Under the pieces are notes generated by a model. It was not told where the DNA came from. It worked only from the letters and a program-made list of their open reading frames with translations, and did no database searches. From Ceriagrion tenellum (lineage: Eukaryota; Arthropoda; Insecta; Odonata; Coenagrionidae), in assembly GCA_963169105.1 (NCBI GenBank), contig OY720634.1, forward strand, positions 151,473,584 through 151,537,583: 64,000 nt of DNA, in the 5' to 3' direction. Each line of letters opens with the position of its first letter. Position 1 is the stretch's first letter. The position numbers were made by a program, and so were the translations under genes. Below, in pieces: positions 51,729-64,000 of this stretch.

Positions 51729-54700
51729 CTAATATCAGGGAGAAAGTACACATATAAGTAGTCTGTTGCTGAGTGACCACATCAAAGGGATAAGTACATG
51801 ATACCCACCAACTGATCGAACATTATTGAAATGGCAGAAGTTTTGGAGAGGATGAATAATTATCTTAACTGCCAACTGTCTTAATTTTCCTTTTTTTCAC
51901 TTCCCATTGAACAGGCTTACATAAAGGCATTCATACAATATCTATGGTTCAGACTTTTTTGTTTCGAAACAACCTCAACTTCATAATTGGCGAACATGGA
52001 GATTCATGGTAATTAATTTGATTAAAACAGCCCAGATTATAACCTGCCAGCTATGTAAGTCTTACCGTAACTGCTTAAATCCCTCCCTGAGCATGGCTGA
52101 TGTGTTTATCTCGTGATTAAGATACTACGTTAGATACAATGCAACATAACAATGGAAATCGGGGATCCTATTTGAAGAATTCCAAGGCTTTTGGATGTTC
52201 ACTTCACTATACCCCTAATTTAACATGGAAAATAGAACACTAAAATAATGGGAACTTGCCCAATCTGAACTCTATCTCCATAGTGCAGTGGTGGAAAAAA
52301 TTAACGCAAAACTCATTGGCATCTGAATTTGGCGTATGCAGGAACTAATTGTAATCACTTTTCCATCGACAACTGACAACACTGAGACACAATTGCAACC
52401 GGGAATATTCAACTCTGTGTGAATGGAAATAAATTTTATGCAACACATAAATAGGATTACAAATAAGTTCCACGTTTGCAAGATCACTGTGGAGTTATAA
52501 ACGTGATAAGTTTGCATCGCCCCACAGCCATATGTGGTTCCAAAGTCTTAGTCAATTGTGTGATGTACTTTAAAGCTAGAAAGATTGTTTTTACTCCAAG
52601 AAATTGTGGAGAGGCCGCAGTAAACTTTGAAATATATATGCCTCTCCCTGTCCGTCAATCTACGAGATTCTCACTGAAATAGTCCTCCATGAGACCCATT
52701 AGGGTGGCTTGCTTTTGTGAATGATGCATAGGTTTCAAATAACTGCTGCACCGGAAAGGCTCATCACACTAGTGTGAGGCACCTGTCACAAACTTGTGAG
52801 AGTGTAAAAGACATCAAACTCCACTTCTTTCTGATGAGACAAACAGCTGGCCTCTGAAGCTTGATCTTTGGCATAAAAGGCATTGCGCACAACACATGAG
52901 AAAGATAGCCTCTTGTTTAAGGCAGAAAACGTATTAAATCAATGTCATAAGCCCTTTTTAGATTCTGAGATTGGATGGATTAATATTGACGGAGCTTTGT
53001 ATCGCCTCAGGGAACCCTCTTGGGATCCTCAATAGTCTCACAAGATTACTCATTGCTTTACTCAGACTTTGGTTAGCCGGGCACATAAGCCATGCATGAT
53101 GGGAACTAATGACATGTGATTGGAAGGGTGTGACATGTGATTTTTATAGCGAACAACTGGTCACCAAGCTCTCTGTGATACGATGAAAAAAAGCTTTCAA
53201 CCCGAGAAAAATGACCCGAGATTATTTGGTATCGATGCAAGCACATTTATTATTAATTCATGAAATGATATGCATACAACTGTTTTCATAGTTAAATTCC
53301 CCTCCTGATGGACAAAAGGCTCGCTTATGAGCAATTCATAAATAAATATCTGTTTAGGGATCTCAACTTCCTCAACCCACAAAATCAAAACAAGAAAAAT
53401 TTATTCACATATGCAATAAGTACTTATTTCAATTAATGATTACTGGCAGTAAAATTTTTTGCGAAGAAAGCTCTATTTTTATTATTTCAGTGAAAGAGAC
53501 ACAAGAATTGTAATTTAAAAACCCCCTTGGAATGTCGTACACAATAATATGTAATCCCTTGGTCATAGCAGATGAAGATTTCAGTGGTTTTCAGAGTTGA
53601 GTGGGATAGTAAATATTTTTTTGACCTGTCTTTCTCTAAAATGATAAGTCGATGTAAGAAACATGCTGAAATAAACATGATGGTGCACCACAGTAGAATG
53701 CACACACGAATTTAAGATGTAAGCTCGAGAAAGGGGCGGCTGATGAGTAAGTTCTGGGCTCTGGCTTATGTGAGTTTCATCATCGATTTCAAATTTTTGT
53801 GGTTAACGATAATGAAAAAAAAAACATGCCATAACGATTTTAGGAAACAAGTCTTTAGATCTCTCATGAGTTTTAGTAATCTTCCACTGCAAGTAGAATT
53901 GGAAGTGCAGCAGCATCTTGAAGAAATGCAAGAGTAGTACATTTGCCACGAAATGTCCCAAAAATGTGAAAAAAAGATTTCTATGTTATAGGTGTCAGAG
54001 GTGTGCTGATGAAGGGAGGAGAACAGAATCATTTTCATATTGTAAGTAGTACAATGGACAGCCAGGACTTTGTTTGGTTAAATCTTTGCTAAAGTGTCAC
54101 AAAAAATAAAAAGTCTGTAAAAATTGATTTAAAACTTCACTGTATGTATCAATTTGAGTGAATGGGTGAATGATATACATGTACAGTAGGAGTTTACTGG
54201 ACATGTCTTTGAAATTTTACGGTTCTCCATTACTGATGGCTTCACCAGAAGGTGAGCTCATGTACTTATAGCAAAGCATCATGAAAATGCCTTCACCACT
54301 TAACCTCAATGGAGATCAGCCTCAAGGATGTCTGAGCGGCACACTCATCTGGAAAAAATTGTCCTTGGTGAAAGGTCTTTGTTTTAGGATTAGGCAGTTG
54401 TAATTTGGGCCCTTTGAAAGACCAGGATTTTCCTGGATTGAAAGTACCCAGTCAGCAGCTGCTTCCTACAGCCATGGGGAACTTACCCTGAGGGGTGGGT
54501 TAATTTGAGAAAACAGAACGTCTGATTTTTCTGAACTGTCCATACATGAGTAATGCTACAACGTAAGATATTTTGTTAAATGTGATGAAAATGTAGATTT
54601 GTTTGTTAAAGGATTAATAGTGAAATATTAATATTTTAAGGAATAAAACAAAAGTACATAACTTTTTCCATTAATTCAGAGGCAATGACAAAAATAGGCA

Positions 54701-54919
54701 ACACTTTGCTACACTACACTAAGTTGTTTACTAGCATTTTCAAATGATTGGACTGTCTTTGTTCAACTAAAATGTTGCATGAATATAAAAACCCTAACTC
54801 ACCTTGATTTTTCACTTTTCAGCAAAAGGTATTTACTCAAATAATGTAAAGACAACACTGCAGATTCAGAATTGACACTGTGGTGACAAAAATAATCTAA
54901 CCCTAAATTGTTTACCTTA
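51729..54919. other. Laminin intron sequence
   Basis: Part of the intron between exons 58407 and 51728. Short frames such as 52272-52517 and 53766-54038 have no recognisable content. No element border found. Confidence 0.5.
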
Positions 54920-56640
54920 TCATTCAAACTTTAAAACATAGCCTTCTCTCATTGGTCGTTCAATCCTAAGATTGGTTGGCTGCAGCCCCCATCCTTCCCT
55001 ATCTAATGCCAGCTCATTTACCTCCTGGTATCTCTTCATATGTACTTTCCTCTTTATTTGGTCCATGAACTTATTCCTTGGTCGTCCTCTGGGGATTTTT
55101 CCATCTATTTTGCCTTCAAATATATTCTTCACAAATCAATTGTGTCTCAGGGTGTGTCCAATCCATCTTGTTCTTTTTTTCTGTATGGTGTTCCATGTGG
55201 TCCTTTCCACTTTTACTCTTCTGTACATTTCATCATTTCTTAATTGGTCCGTCCATTTTATCTTCAGCATCTTCCTCCAGCACCAGGTTTCAAAGGCTTC
55301 TATTCTTTTCTGATCAGCTTTTCCAATGGTCCATTCTTCTGATCAATACAGTGCCATGCTTCACATGAATGTTTTCACATACAGTTCCCTGGTTTGTAGT
55401 CCTACCTTCTTTGAGCACAGCAATTGTCTTTTTCCCATGAACCCCTTCTTAGTTTGGGCTATTCTCCGCTTGATGTCCGTTGTACTTCTTCCTTCCCACG
55501 TTATGGTGCTTCTGAGATAGGTGAAGGAATCCACTTCCTCTAATTTTTCACCTCTCTGGGTGACTTCTATAATCAGCTTTTGTATTCCTAAAACTAGGAT
55601 TTTAGTCTTTGTCTTACTTATTTTCATGCTGTATTCTTGGAGAGCTTGCTCCATTACGTTCCATGACCTTTGAAGATCATTGTGATTTCCAGTTATGACT
55701 GCAATATCATCTGTGAAGTGGAGCATGTTTATTTCTTCTCTGTTTATCTTCATCCTGCTTTGTCCCATTTCTTGTGCTTCTTGTATGGCCTCCTCCAGGT
55801 ACATGTTGAACAGTGCTGGTGAGAGGTTGCATCCGTTTCTTACTCCTTTGTTAATCTCAGCACCTATCTGACTTCTGTCTCTCATTTGCATTGTGACAAC
55901 TTGCTTCCTATATAGCAGGTAGATTATTTTCCAGGCGTTGTAATCCATTCCAAGTTTTTCCTGCAGCCTGAACATCTTGTTCCTCTCAAAATTGTTGAAG
56001 GCTTTCTCCAGGTCCACAAATGCAACATACAATGGCTTGTTCTCATGTATTGTTTTCTCTACCATTACTCTCAGGCAGAGTATGGCCTCCCTGGTACCCC
56101 TGTTATTCCTAAATCCAAACTGGTCTTCTGTGAGGTTTTCTTCAATTTTACTTTCCATCCTTCGGCTTATTATTTGTGTGAGTATATTTGATGCATGTGA
56201 AACTTGACTCAAGGTTTGGTGCTCCTCTCATCTCTCAGTCCTTGTCTTCTACAGTATTGGAATCATTATGCTCCCTTGAAACTCCTCTGGAACTGTTCCC
56301 TTTTGGTAGCTATTTCTGATTATTTCGTACAGGTTTATCCGTGGATTTACTTCTGAGTGCTAGGATGGTTTCTCCATTGATGTTGTCTTCTCCAGGTTCT
56401 TTGTTTTTCTTGAGATCTTTTACTGCTCTATCGAATTCACTTCTCAGTATGAGTGGGCCCCAATCTTCCTAGTCAACCTCGCTCTTGTCCTTCATTAGGT
56501 TTTCTTCCTGCAGGGTCGGCCCTTGGAAGAGTTCTCCGATGTATTACCTCCATCCCTCCACATCTTGTCTTGTCGTCTTCCTTTATCAATATATTCCCTT
56601 TCACATCTCTGTTGTTGTTGGTTCTCATTTTCCTCTCTCC
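54920..56640 (-). pseudogene. LINE ORF2: reverse transcriptase to C-terminus
   Basis: The main open frame is 56212-55361 (283 codons): TEDQFGFRNNRGTREAILCL, FVDLEKAFNNFERNKMFRLQ, GVRNGCNLSPALFNMYLEEA, LHFTDDIAVI (the catalytic box reads TDD, so one Asp pair remains) and MKISKTKTKILVLG. The finger region is seen upstream in broken frames (56460-56213). The C-terminus, broken once near 55360, continues through RIEAFETWCWRKMLKIKWTD, RTRWIGHTLRH and PRGRPRNKFMDQIKRKV to about 54920. The -WIGH-LRH...GRPR..W.DQ ending is common in arthropod LINEs; I leave the clade open. No endonuclease. It lies in a laminin intron in sense orientation. Confidence 0.8.
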
Positions 56641-57016
56641 AAAGTCTTAAGTGCCATAAAAATCTACAGTCTTAAGGGCCAAAATAGTCTTATAAGCCAT
56701 AAAATAAGTTTATGAAAAGGTGCAATGAAATTTCAATTCCGCCGATAAAAATATACAGCATTATACATACATTAGTATTATGGGAACTGATACTCTAAGA
56801 TCAACCAGATTCGTAATCATTACAAAAAGATGCGACTCATAATCATGATGGGAGAAATAGTGCCAGCACACTTGAAGAGACAAGTTCAAAATCTGAGTCC
56901 CTGCAGTTGAAGCCCACAGAAGTAAAAACACTGAATAGTCAAAGTAAACTATCAGTCAGATATGAAACCTCGATGAAAGAATTAAGTGACAGGCCAGAAC
57001 CAAAGGTATGTGAAAG
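56641..57016. other. Laminin intron sequence
   Basis: Nothing recognised. Two related CATAAAA(T)ATA..CAG-type AT-rich pieces occur here and near 58905-58945 (CCGATAAAAATATACAGCAT versus CCGCCATAAAAATATATAGC), suggesting a small dispersed repeat. Confidence 0.4.
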
Positions 57017-58275
57017 AGTTATAATAATAATAATAATCCTTTATTACGGGCAGGTGCCCAATTTCCAGAGCATGAGTAGTACATGTAACTTTTAATAAGT
57101 GTGATTCTAATAATGAATAATATGTTAATACACAACAGAAAGGAAAAAATATTTACACAATATAAAATAGATACACAGTATAAAAATAGATATCAAATAT
57201 ATAAAAAAAAGTAAGAAAATTCAGAAACATTCAGAACAAGTAATAATTAACCTTAAAGGAAGTAATTAAAAAAAATAGATACAATATCAAGTAGATACAG
57301 AGTAAACAAATAGTCATCCAATACGAAAGTAATAAGAAAAAAGTCAAACACTTTGGTGCACAATATAAAATAAATATCCATGTAAAAATTAATGATTAAA
57401 AAGAAAGTCCTAAGCTTTCTAAACAAGTCATAAGTAGACTTACAGGAAGTAAAATATGTACCAAAAAAATTAACAAACTTACGAAATTCTTTAGCATCAT
57501 AATTGACTAGACATATTCAGATAGACCTTGTAGACACCTTCTCCTATAGACAACCGGGGAATCATGGTGTATATCAATGTATGATATGAGTGAATTATAC
57601 AGTCTTAATATGCGAACAATAGGTTCGTTAAAAGAATAATTTCTTCGACAATATTTAATATGATATAGTTTAGATCTCCTGGTGCTCGTGAATGATGCAT
57701 CGAAATGCAATAATGCAAGTAAAGGCGAGCACTTGACAATATTATTACATAAATTGTACAAATACAACAACCCTGCAAGTTTTCTTCTTACTGATAAAGT
57801 ATGCAGATTTAATATAACCATTGTTTCAATGTAAGGTGTGTGTGGAGTATGGAATCCGGCATAGAAGTTGATTATTCTCAGAAATTGTCTTTGTACACGT
57901 TCCAATGCATCAACATGGCAATTGTAATAAGGAGACCAGATGACAGAATAGTACTCCAAAATGGGACGGACTAGGGAGGTGTAAAGGCATCTTAATGTGT
58001 AAATATCTCTTAAGTCCTTATTAAGTCTGGTATAAAAACGCAGCATACGTAGGGCTTTAGCTACGATGTTTGATACATGCTGGTCAAAAGTCAGAGACTT
58101 ATCAAACAGTACACCAAGATCTTTAATCATGGAAGCACGAGGAATATGTTCATCACCAATAGAATATTTGAAGTTAATAGTTAATTTTTTCCGATAAAAG
58201 GAAATACAGTTACATTTCTTAGTATTAATGACCATCAGGTTTTTTCTACACCACTCTGAGTTAAGTTTCATGTTA
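57017..58275 (-). pseudogene. Jockey/I-type LINE, C-terminal ORF2 and 3' end
   Basis: Open frame 58271-57507 (254 codons to its stop) with WCRKNLMVINTKKCNCISFY, IKDLGVLFDKSLTFDQHVSN, SLVRPILEYYSVIWSPY, ALERVQRQFLRIINFY and TSTRRSKLYHIKYCRRNYSF. This is the region after the RT palm in many LINE proteins. The 3' UTR runs to an (ATT)n tail at 57017-57040, next to AATAAAGG and GGGCACCTGCCC. The copy is truncated just 5' of the WC motif, so RT catalysis is absent. Its remaining frame is fully open, so it is relatively young. It lies in the same laminin intron and direction as the LINE at 54920. Confidence 0.8.
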
Positions 58276-58406
58276 CTATGAAACTTGACTGAAAAAGTTC
58301 TGTGTCCAGCTAGAATGAAACTTTACGTTTGGTTCCGTACTGGATCACATCCCTGATTACAATACCTCCTGAATGCATAGTAATAATTAAAGACAGTTAC
58401 ACTCAC

Positions 58407-58524
58407 CAAGATCTGGAAGACCACTGAGCTCCCTTAAAATATCTTGAACTTCTCCCAGTGCCTTCTCAACCTTTTCAGCTGCTTCATCAGCATGTGATCT
58501 TGCCTGCCCAACTTTTTCTTTAGC
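58407..58524 (-). CDS. LanB2: Laminin subunit gamma, coiled-coil exon
   Basis: 118 nt, acceptor AATTTCTTTCAG, donor CTTG/GTGAGT. It enters in phase 0 and leaves with one base, completed by AC of the exon at 51728. It encodes AKEKVGQARSHADEAAEKVE and KALGEVQDILRELSGLPDL, part of long-arm domain I, where gamma pairs with alpha and beta in a triple coiled coil. The 6.7-kb intron that follows contains two LINEs inserted in the same transcriptional direction as the gene. Confidence 0.92.
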
Positions 58525-59473
58525 CTGAAAGAAATTTTAGTCATGTGAAATTTAAACTCTAGAGAAACTGCAAGGAATGCCAATCAAGAAGGACTTAATA
58601 TTATTGGAAACAGCACATGTAAATGTCTTTGATAATGACTAGGGATGGGTCAGTTCAATTCTTGGTTCCTCTGGTTCATAATGGATAAAAACCATAACCA
58701 AAGCCATAGAGAATTGGTATAAAAATAATTGGCATGAAAACTAGTTTAAAACCTGTTCACTCTTTGAAATTGGAGGCTTTGCATTTGAACCTGGTGACAC
58801 ACAGTACTTCTAAAATTCTTTTAAAAGTACTTAAAATCTTTAAAATTTTCATATATTTAGCCATGATGTCTTTCTCAGATCAAGTGATTGTTTGTAAGGT
58901 ATATGCCGCCATAAAAATATATAGCACTATATTAGTATTATGTGAACTGATATCCAAAGAGAGAGGCAAAATTTCAACTCATGGCAGATGAAAAAAAAAT
59001 CACACTTAAATAATTACCTCCAAGAAAAGCATGTTAATGATTTATTATCTGAGTCTTTGCTGAGAATGAATTAACATGTACAGGCAGTCCTCCACTTTCA
59101 TACACTTGAATTTTGTACAATTTGCACTTTCGTATAATCCAAAATGACACCAATTACAAAACTTTCTTAAGCTAAATTTTTGACTTTTGAACATTTCTTG
59201 GCAATCAATATTTTTGAACTTCGCACGATGGTACCTTGGATTGTGATGATTGCCTTTCACAAAAGAACTTCAGAAGGAACATTCAACTTTGATGGACACA
59301 AGTGTTGAGTAGTCACCAACAGTATCCTCATAGCTAACACATTAAACTACTTCTTTGAAAGTGGTATGTACCATGGACAACACAATGCATGATGCAAGTA
59401 TCCCTGTAATATGTGAACTGATGGTTGACATGATTATACTGTGTGATGGAATGATGAAACAATCATACTTGAT
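58525..59473. other. Laminin intron sequence
   Basis: No gene. TAGGGATGGGTCAGTTCAAT at 58641 resembles the start of some hAT-type miniature elements; no partner end was found. Confidence 0.4.
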
Positions 59474-60179
59474 CAGGGTGTCCAGCAGCTGGGTATTTGA
59501 AAATTCCCTTAGATTTCCAGGTTTTCCAGACATAATTTTTATTTTTCCAGAGGAAATACTGATTTTTTCTGGTTAATCATAAGAGAATGTTCGGGATGTT
59601 TTTAAGGTGCTAAAACATAAGGATTATTTTGAAACTTGCATATTTAGTGGAAAATAAACACAAAACTTAAAAATAGTTTGAGAGAAAACCACATCACCTT
59701 CTTAGATATAAACATTGTCATGCTGGTTCTCAAGGAACAAGGTTATATTACAGTCAAACTTTACTATGAGAGGCATTGATATAAAATGATCAACAACTTA
59801 AAAAACTGAAGGAATTGACTTTTTTCATATTTTGCTAAATGCGACAATGCAAGGGAAATTTGACTTCTCAACTTGCTGATAAAGGCACGTTCCTCACGCT
59901 ACTGATTTACAGACTATAACCAATTAGAACACAAAATACCCATATAGAAAACATTGTACCTAATTTAGGTGATTACAGGAATGCAAAATGCGACAACGAA
60001 ACGGAAATTTGACTTAGCAACCTGCCGAAAAAGGCACATTGCTTCCGTTTCTGTTTTACATATTGACACCACAGAAAATGTCAGAGTCGATTTGATATTT
60101 CCCTGAGATTTCCCTGATATTTCCAGTGAAAATGAAATTCCCCGAGATTTCCCGGTTTTCCGGATGGCTGGACACCCTG
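59474..60179. mobile_element. 0.7-kb element with hAT-like inverted ends
   Basis: Both ends carry CAGGGTGTCCAGC (59474-59486 and inverted 60167-60179), a perfect 13-bp inverted repeat of the CAGGG type found in hAT transposons. No matching 8-bp duplication is present (TACTTGAT left, GTGATTAA right). Near each end the block AAATTCCC..AGATTTCC.GGTTTTCC occurs in the same direction (about 59498 and 60134). Inside, a direct repeat of about 80 bp spaced 149 bp (from 59837 and 59986) shares AATGCGACAA and GGAAATTTGACTT. Non-coding. It may be two fused fragments rather than one element. Confidence 0.45.
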
Positions 60180-60371
60180 GTGATTAAATGTAAGAAGCCC
60201 CTCAACAAGGCGAGTTCCCCTAGTGAGGTTTGGTGGACTTCCGCCAATTCTTACAGAGCTACCATTCTCAAGCAACACCAAATATTCTGACACTCCATGA
60301 AAAATTACATGCAGTTCATTGTCTGGCCTCCCTCACCTCCTCAGGATCAATGCCAGAGCATCATTACTTAC

Positions 60372-60530
60372 TTCAGATGTCAACTGTTCATTTGCCTTGG
60401 CCTGCTCTTCAAGTGCTTTAATTTTTTCACCTGTAAGCCCCACCTCAGCTGCTAGCTCATCTGCTCCATCTCTAACTTTTTCAGCATTCCTCTTAGTTTC
60501 TTCCGAGTCCTTACGGATCACATCTGCCTC
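60372..60530 (-). CDS. LanB2: Laminin subunit gamma, coiled-coil exon
   Basis: 159 nt (53 codons), phase 0 at both borders: acceptor TTATTTCCAG, donor TCTGAA/GTAAGT. It encodes EADVIRKDSEETKRNAEKVR, DGADELAAEVGLTGEKIKAL and EEQAKANEQLTSE, a regular heptad pattern rich in Glu, Lys and Ala. Joining it to the exons on either side keeps the frame and the heptad phase. Confidence 0.9.
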
Positions 60531-62624
60531 CTGGAAATAAGGTGAGAAAAATATCATCATGTTAATGGAAAAATTAACTCATTAACATACGTTATTAACC
60601 AACGTAGGTTTCAGTACTGAGTGCTATTTGCAAAGTACATAATCAAAAAGCCATCTTGTATTAATGGGGATTCTTAAAGGATGTGGAGAAAGAAGAAAAT
60701 GAGGGCTTGATGTAACGGCTACATACACAAATTCAGGAGAGAATGGGGTGGTCTGAATATCACAGCTAGATAGATATATCGTGAGACAGTACCCTATCTA
60801 AAGTAAAAGGATTGTGAATCAGTGATTAATTGGTTAGAGATTGAGGCTATAAATTGGAATTCCTTATTTCTCAGCTAAGCAGAATTTAAAATGCCTTGCA
60901 CCTTTCATAGTTCATCAGTCACAAAATCATTTTTTCCTGCTCTGAGAAAATAACAGATCATTATTAGGCAGTATAAAGCAAGGCAATGAAAATTAGTATT
61001 CACAGTAGAAACTCAAAGTTAAGAAGGACAAAAATATGAAGTTTTGATCGCAAGAAGAAAAATTGTTGGTGCCAATAAAAAGCCCATGCTAAACAAATGG
61101 TGTTAATCAAAAATATGAAGTTTGCCAGGAAAATCGAACATAAATCTGTAAAATTGAAATGTGGTAACATTTGCACAATGGCAAGGGGTAACTTGACAAC
61201 AGTGGTATGGAAAGACAAATGGGAAGTTTTTATGCTCTCTAACATTCATAATGCACCAATAGAAGGAAACTTCTGTGATGACCATGGGAATGCTATCTAT
61301 CAAACTATCGTAGAAGATTACAACTGCCACACGGGTTAGTTCACAAAGATGCAAAGATGATAGGATGGCCAACAGTTACTCAATAAGCCTCCATACCCGG
61401 AAATGGACACAAAAGATGTATTTCCACTTAGCTAATTTGGCCATGATAAATGGATAAATTCTCCTATCAGTATGTGGTGCTAGTTATGTATAATGAGAGC
61501 TGGGTAATTGATGGTTTTTAGTGTGTGTTTTGATATAGCATAGTGGTGCCCCCTGCAGAGAATAACTGGCAGCGAGGTTCACGGCACGGGTAAAAATTGC
61601 AATGCTATTGTAAGGCACAGGTGGTAAATAAACCCTGATTAACAATCACGAAAACCATGGTAGGTTGTTATTTAGAGAGATAGTTGCTCCTGAGGTCACA
61701 ACAGTGCTGATTTTTCGCATCATCAGATTTGCTCTTACTATGAATCTTGTGGAATATGGCTCGTCTTCCCTTCCAAGTTGAATAGCCTTGTGAGGATGGC
61801 TGAACAGCAGCATGACACTTTGGGTTCATTTGAAAGCAAAAGACACCATGCACTGACCAATGAAAGGAAAGTTCTCATGCTATTGTGTGTGTTTGTCAAA
61901 GGGGATTGACTATTGATCAACATTCAGGAGTGGTAATAGTGACATTGGACTCTGCATCATCTCGTTTTGAGTCCTACTATACTATGACAAAAATTTTAGG
62001 TTTGCTAATGTTAGTGGATGTATTATATTATGCTGGGAAGAACTTTACTGCAAAAAATGTGAGTAGACAAGGCCAAATCATTATTTGTCTGTCATTTTCA
62101 TGTTTATTGTAGCTGAAAATTACACTTTTTTTTAAATGCCTGGAATTTAAGTAAGGCAGATTGGCTCCACACAGCGATTTAAATCTGGAAGATAAAGGTT
62201 AAAGAGGGACGGTGTACTTTGCGAGTGATGATGCATTACTTCATTTTATAATTAGTGCCACAGATTTAGACATAAGCAACTATGACTATGGTTTACCTTG
62301 TAGTTTATTTAAATTTTAGGTATGCAAAATTCATTAATAAATGAGGACATTTACAATGCTACCTAATTGAAATGGGATGGAGTTTCTGCCCAGGTATACC
62401 AAAGTCACAGCAAAGATATCAATATGCACATGTATACACAGCATTGAAATGTGTTCTTTAAAAGTTTTTTTACATCTAACTTAATGTTTCAAATTCAACC
62501 ATAGAGTATAATCTTTGTACCTCTTTTTCCAAATGAACTTTGGTGGCAAAAATAAAAAGCTGGTTCACATTGCATTTGTATGAATTCTGATTGCATACAG
62601 ACATACTTCTCCTGGGTTGGTTAC
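60531..62624. other. Laminin intron sequence
   Basis: Intron between exons 62625 and 60530. The frames on both strands at 61000-61372 are mirror shadows with no recognisable content. No mobile element identified. Confidence 0.5.
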
Positions 62625-62827
62625 CTCTGATGCTTGTTCCGCATACTTCTTTTGAGCTTCTTGAGCCGTATCCCTTGCAGCCTGAGCATTGCTTTCAGCT
62701 CCATGTAATGCCCTTTCTGCTTCACCTGTCTTGTTCTTAGCTTCGACTATGAGACTTTCAATCTCATCAAACATTTGTAAGGACTCCTCAGCTTTTTCTC
62801 TGCTTTCTTGAACTTCTTCGTCAAACT
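62625..62827 (-). CDS. LanB2: Laminin subunit gamma, coiled-coil exon
   Basis: 203 nt, acceptor CTCTACAAACAG, donor TCAGAG/GTAACC. The first two bases complete a codon from the exon to the right, which is not found in this window. It encodes FDEEVQESREKAEESLQMFD, EIESLIVEAKNKTGEAERAL and AARDTAQEAQKKYAEQASE. It matches the gamma-1 long-arm segment preceding the exon at 60530. It is the most 5' exon recognised here; the short arm and LN domain lie beyond 64000. Confidence 0.9.
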
Positions 62828-64000
62828 CTGTTTGTAGAGAAAATTTTGAATAATAATTCTCATTAAAAATAGTCCAATTAAATATTCATATTTACACAAG
62901 CCAAAATACAAGGTGAATGTATGTAGCATGCAGCAGTATGCAGCTACTTATTAAAATTGAACATTTAAAATGTTCGCCATTGAAAAATTGAAACAGAAGG
63001 CATTTGTCATGTATGTTTCTCAAATTGTCCATCACTGTTTGTTGCTTCCAACCCAGTAATCAGTGAATCTCCAATAATTGCCAAGATGTAAAATAAGAGT
63101 AACTTTCTCTAATCAAGCAAACTGATAAAACATTCTGGAATATAGGTAAGAAATATTAAAGAAAAGAAGTGAACCTAATTATCCACCAGACTTATTAAGT
63201 GGGCGACAAGATAAAAGAACAGTAGGTGAAATCCCAAAATGAGTGATTGATGATACTGCTAACCTTGACAATGATAACGCCCACACCATGGCCCAAGAGT
63301 AGCAAAATGTAACCCAGCAACTATTGATATTGACCGCTGCAACTATCAATGTTCTCAAAACATTCAACCCAAAAATCCAAACAGCAGCTACAGGATCAAG
63401 TGATTCCATGGCTATAATGGTCTTAATGAACATCAGTTAGCCAATGAGGTCTGGGCTAATGTTTTCTCATGAACATGAAGGGACATGAGCCATATAATAC
63501 CCTCCAACCTGGTGCCTTGCCGAGAACTCCAGAAGAATTACATTAGTCACAGCAAGAGAGAATATAATAATTATGAGCCCATCACTCTGTGCTGTTTAGA
63601 CCGGCAAAAGTTCAAAAGCCAAAGCCAACAGACTGACAACTTTAGTTGGATTTATAAATTAATTACAGAAATTTGCAGACAGATGCAATATTCCTCTGGA
63701 TCAGTTTGATAAAAATCTTAGTGATCATCTCATCATGGGTATGAACAAAAATACATAAAAATAAGTATAGCACAAAATGTAAATTTTTGTCATGGATCCA
63801 CCAAAGCTTTGGCATTAGAAGTCCTTCCAGTGAATCAAGAGATCCAGCTCCTGGGGACAAATCTTACCAAGGTGCCATCCAGGTCCACCACCAACTACTG
63901 TGCTGCCCCAGTAGCAGTCGATGACCCTCGTCATAAGATGGCATTAAACAGAATAGTGATCCAGAGCTCTCCAACCTGGAGGTCCAGGAAATTATCCAGG
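62828..64000. other. Laminin intron or unassigned right edge
   Basis: No further laminin exon was found, so this is probably intron. The last 150 bases are GC-richer. Their minus strand reads, in one frame, VIDCYWGSTVVGGGPGWHLG, followed by KICPQELDLL; this is not a family I recognise and may be the edge of another mobile element. Confidence 0.35.

Noticed and set aside
62828..64000. Further upstream laminin exon
   Set aside because: No coiled-coil frame with matching phase and splice sites could be found before the window ends.

Overview
The window is nuclear DNA from an arthropod, most probably an insect with a large repeat-rich genome. The evidence is spliceosomal introns with GT/AG borders, a laminin gamma-chain gene of animal type, and many decayed non-LTR, LTR, Penelope-like and cut-and-paste transposons. 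Nothing looks bacterial or viral. I cannot name the species.

The one clear host gene lies on the minus strand at the right end. Five exons (62827-62625, 60530-60372, 58524-58407, 51728-51616, 50068-49946) join without a phase error and encode the C-terminal coiled coil of a laminin gamma-1-like chain, down to its stop codon. Its introns hold two LINE copies in sense orientation, an RT remnant, a Penelope-like fragment with a hammerhead-ribozyme-like core, and a 0.7-kb element with inverted ends.

The left 30 kb has no convincing host gene. It holds at least nine fragments of one or a few related CR1-like LINE families, recognisable by a shared 3' tail. It also has two tRNA-derived SINEs, a long palindrome with a Pol III B box, a Penelope-like foldback, and a 2.07-kb inverted-repeat transposon (26899-28967) carrying a broken gene with a transposase-associated N-terminal domain.

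The middle is a stack of nested insertions. A Ty3/Gypsy element (LTR and primer-binding site near 29.6-29.8 kb, gag from 35.98 kb, protease at 36.7 kb, pol resuming at 39.08 kb) was hit twice. A 6.0-kb PIF/Harbinger transposon (29955-35979) carries both of its genes: a DDE nuclease on the plus strand and a MADF/Myb-like DNA-binding protein on the minus strand. A 1.96-kb non-autonomous Transib-like element (37123-39079) has terminal CACAGTG heptamers and a CGACG-type target duplication. Next comes a nearly complete 5.75-kb LINE of Loa/Jockey type (39878-45627, minus) with DUF4780 ORF1, endonuclease, RT, RNase H and a zinc knuckle. It is framed by a 14-bp target-site duplication. A piggyBac-type MITE with TTAA ends lies at 48195-48416.

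Almost all mobile-element genes here are broken by stops and frameshifts. The laminin exons are intact.
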